NCBI GenBank assembly: GCA_012798275.1 | Contig: JAAZNO010000342.1 | Location: 1 to 6,219, forward strand | DNA length: 6,219 nucleotides | Direction of reading: 5' to 3' | From: Chloroflexota bacterium | GTDB taxonomy: Bacteria > Chloroflexota > Anaerolineae > B4-G1 > SLSP01 | In this document: piece by piece, positions 6,214 through 6,219 of the stretch | Layout: each line of letters begins with the position of its first letter | How positions within the stretch are numbered: the first letter of the stretch is position 1 | Translations under genes and position numbers: made by a program | The notes under the pieces: model-generated | What the model saw: the letters and a program-made list of their open reading frames with translations, nothing else | What the model was told of the DNA's origin: nothing | Databases searched by the model: none

Positions 6214-6219
6214 CCTCTC

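Overview
The window is a GC-rich bacterial stretch with three protein-coding genes packed tightly together. I see no RNA genes, insertion sequences or CRISPR arrays. The best guess for the host is a member of the Chloroflexota (Anaerolineae, Caldilineae or Chloroflexia type). The guess rests on the very large secreted propeller/jelly-roll protein that ends in a short hydrophobic LPLVLK-type tail, a tail I associate with exported proteins of that phylum. This placement comes from recall and was not checked by a search.

Layout. A HAD-superfamily phosphatase-like hydrolase reads rightward from about position 29 to 718, behind a short 15-bp tandem repeat at the left edge. It converges, with a 29-bp gap, on a leftward 1334-residue exported protein (4752 to 748). 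Upstream of that, 85 bp away on the same strand, is a six-transmembrane sensor histidine kinase (6127 to 4838). The right edge (6128-6219) holds a convincing sigma70-type promoter for the kinase and a small perfect inverted repeat just upstream of it.

How the genes may relate. The kinase and the secreted protein lie head to tail and may share the promoter at 6161-6189, because I found no clear promoter or terminator in the 85-bp gap. Co-transcription would pair a membrane sensor with a large cell-surface or extracellular protein, but no response regulator is visible here and no functional link is proven. The HAD hydrolase is on the other strand and is probably an unrelated metabolic or housekeeping gene.

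The most interesting object is the 1334-residue protein. It has a signal peptide, then an Asp-box (BNR-like) beta-propeller with about seven boxes, then a jelly-roll domain. After these come 14 repeats of about 54 residues with a V-V-W-x-D core, a number that would fit two seven-bladed propellers. It ends in the short tail mentioned above.
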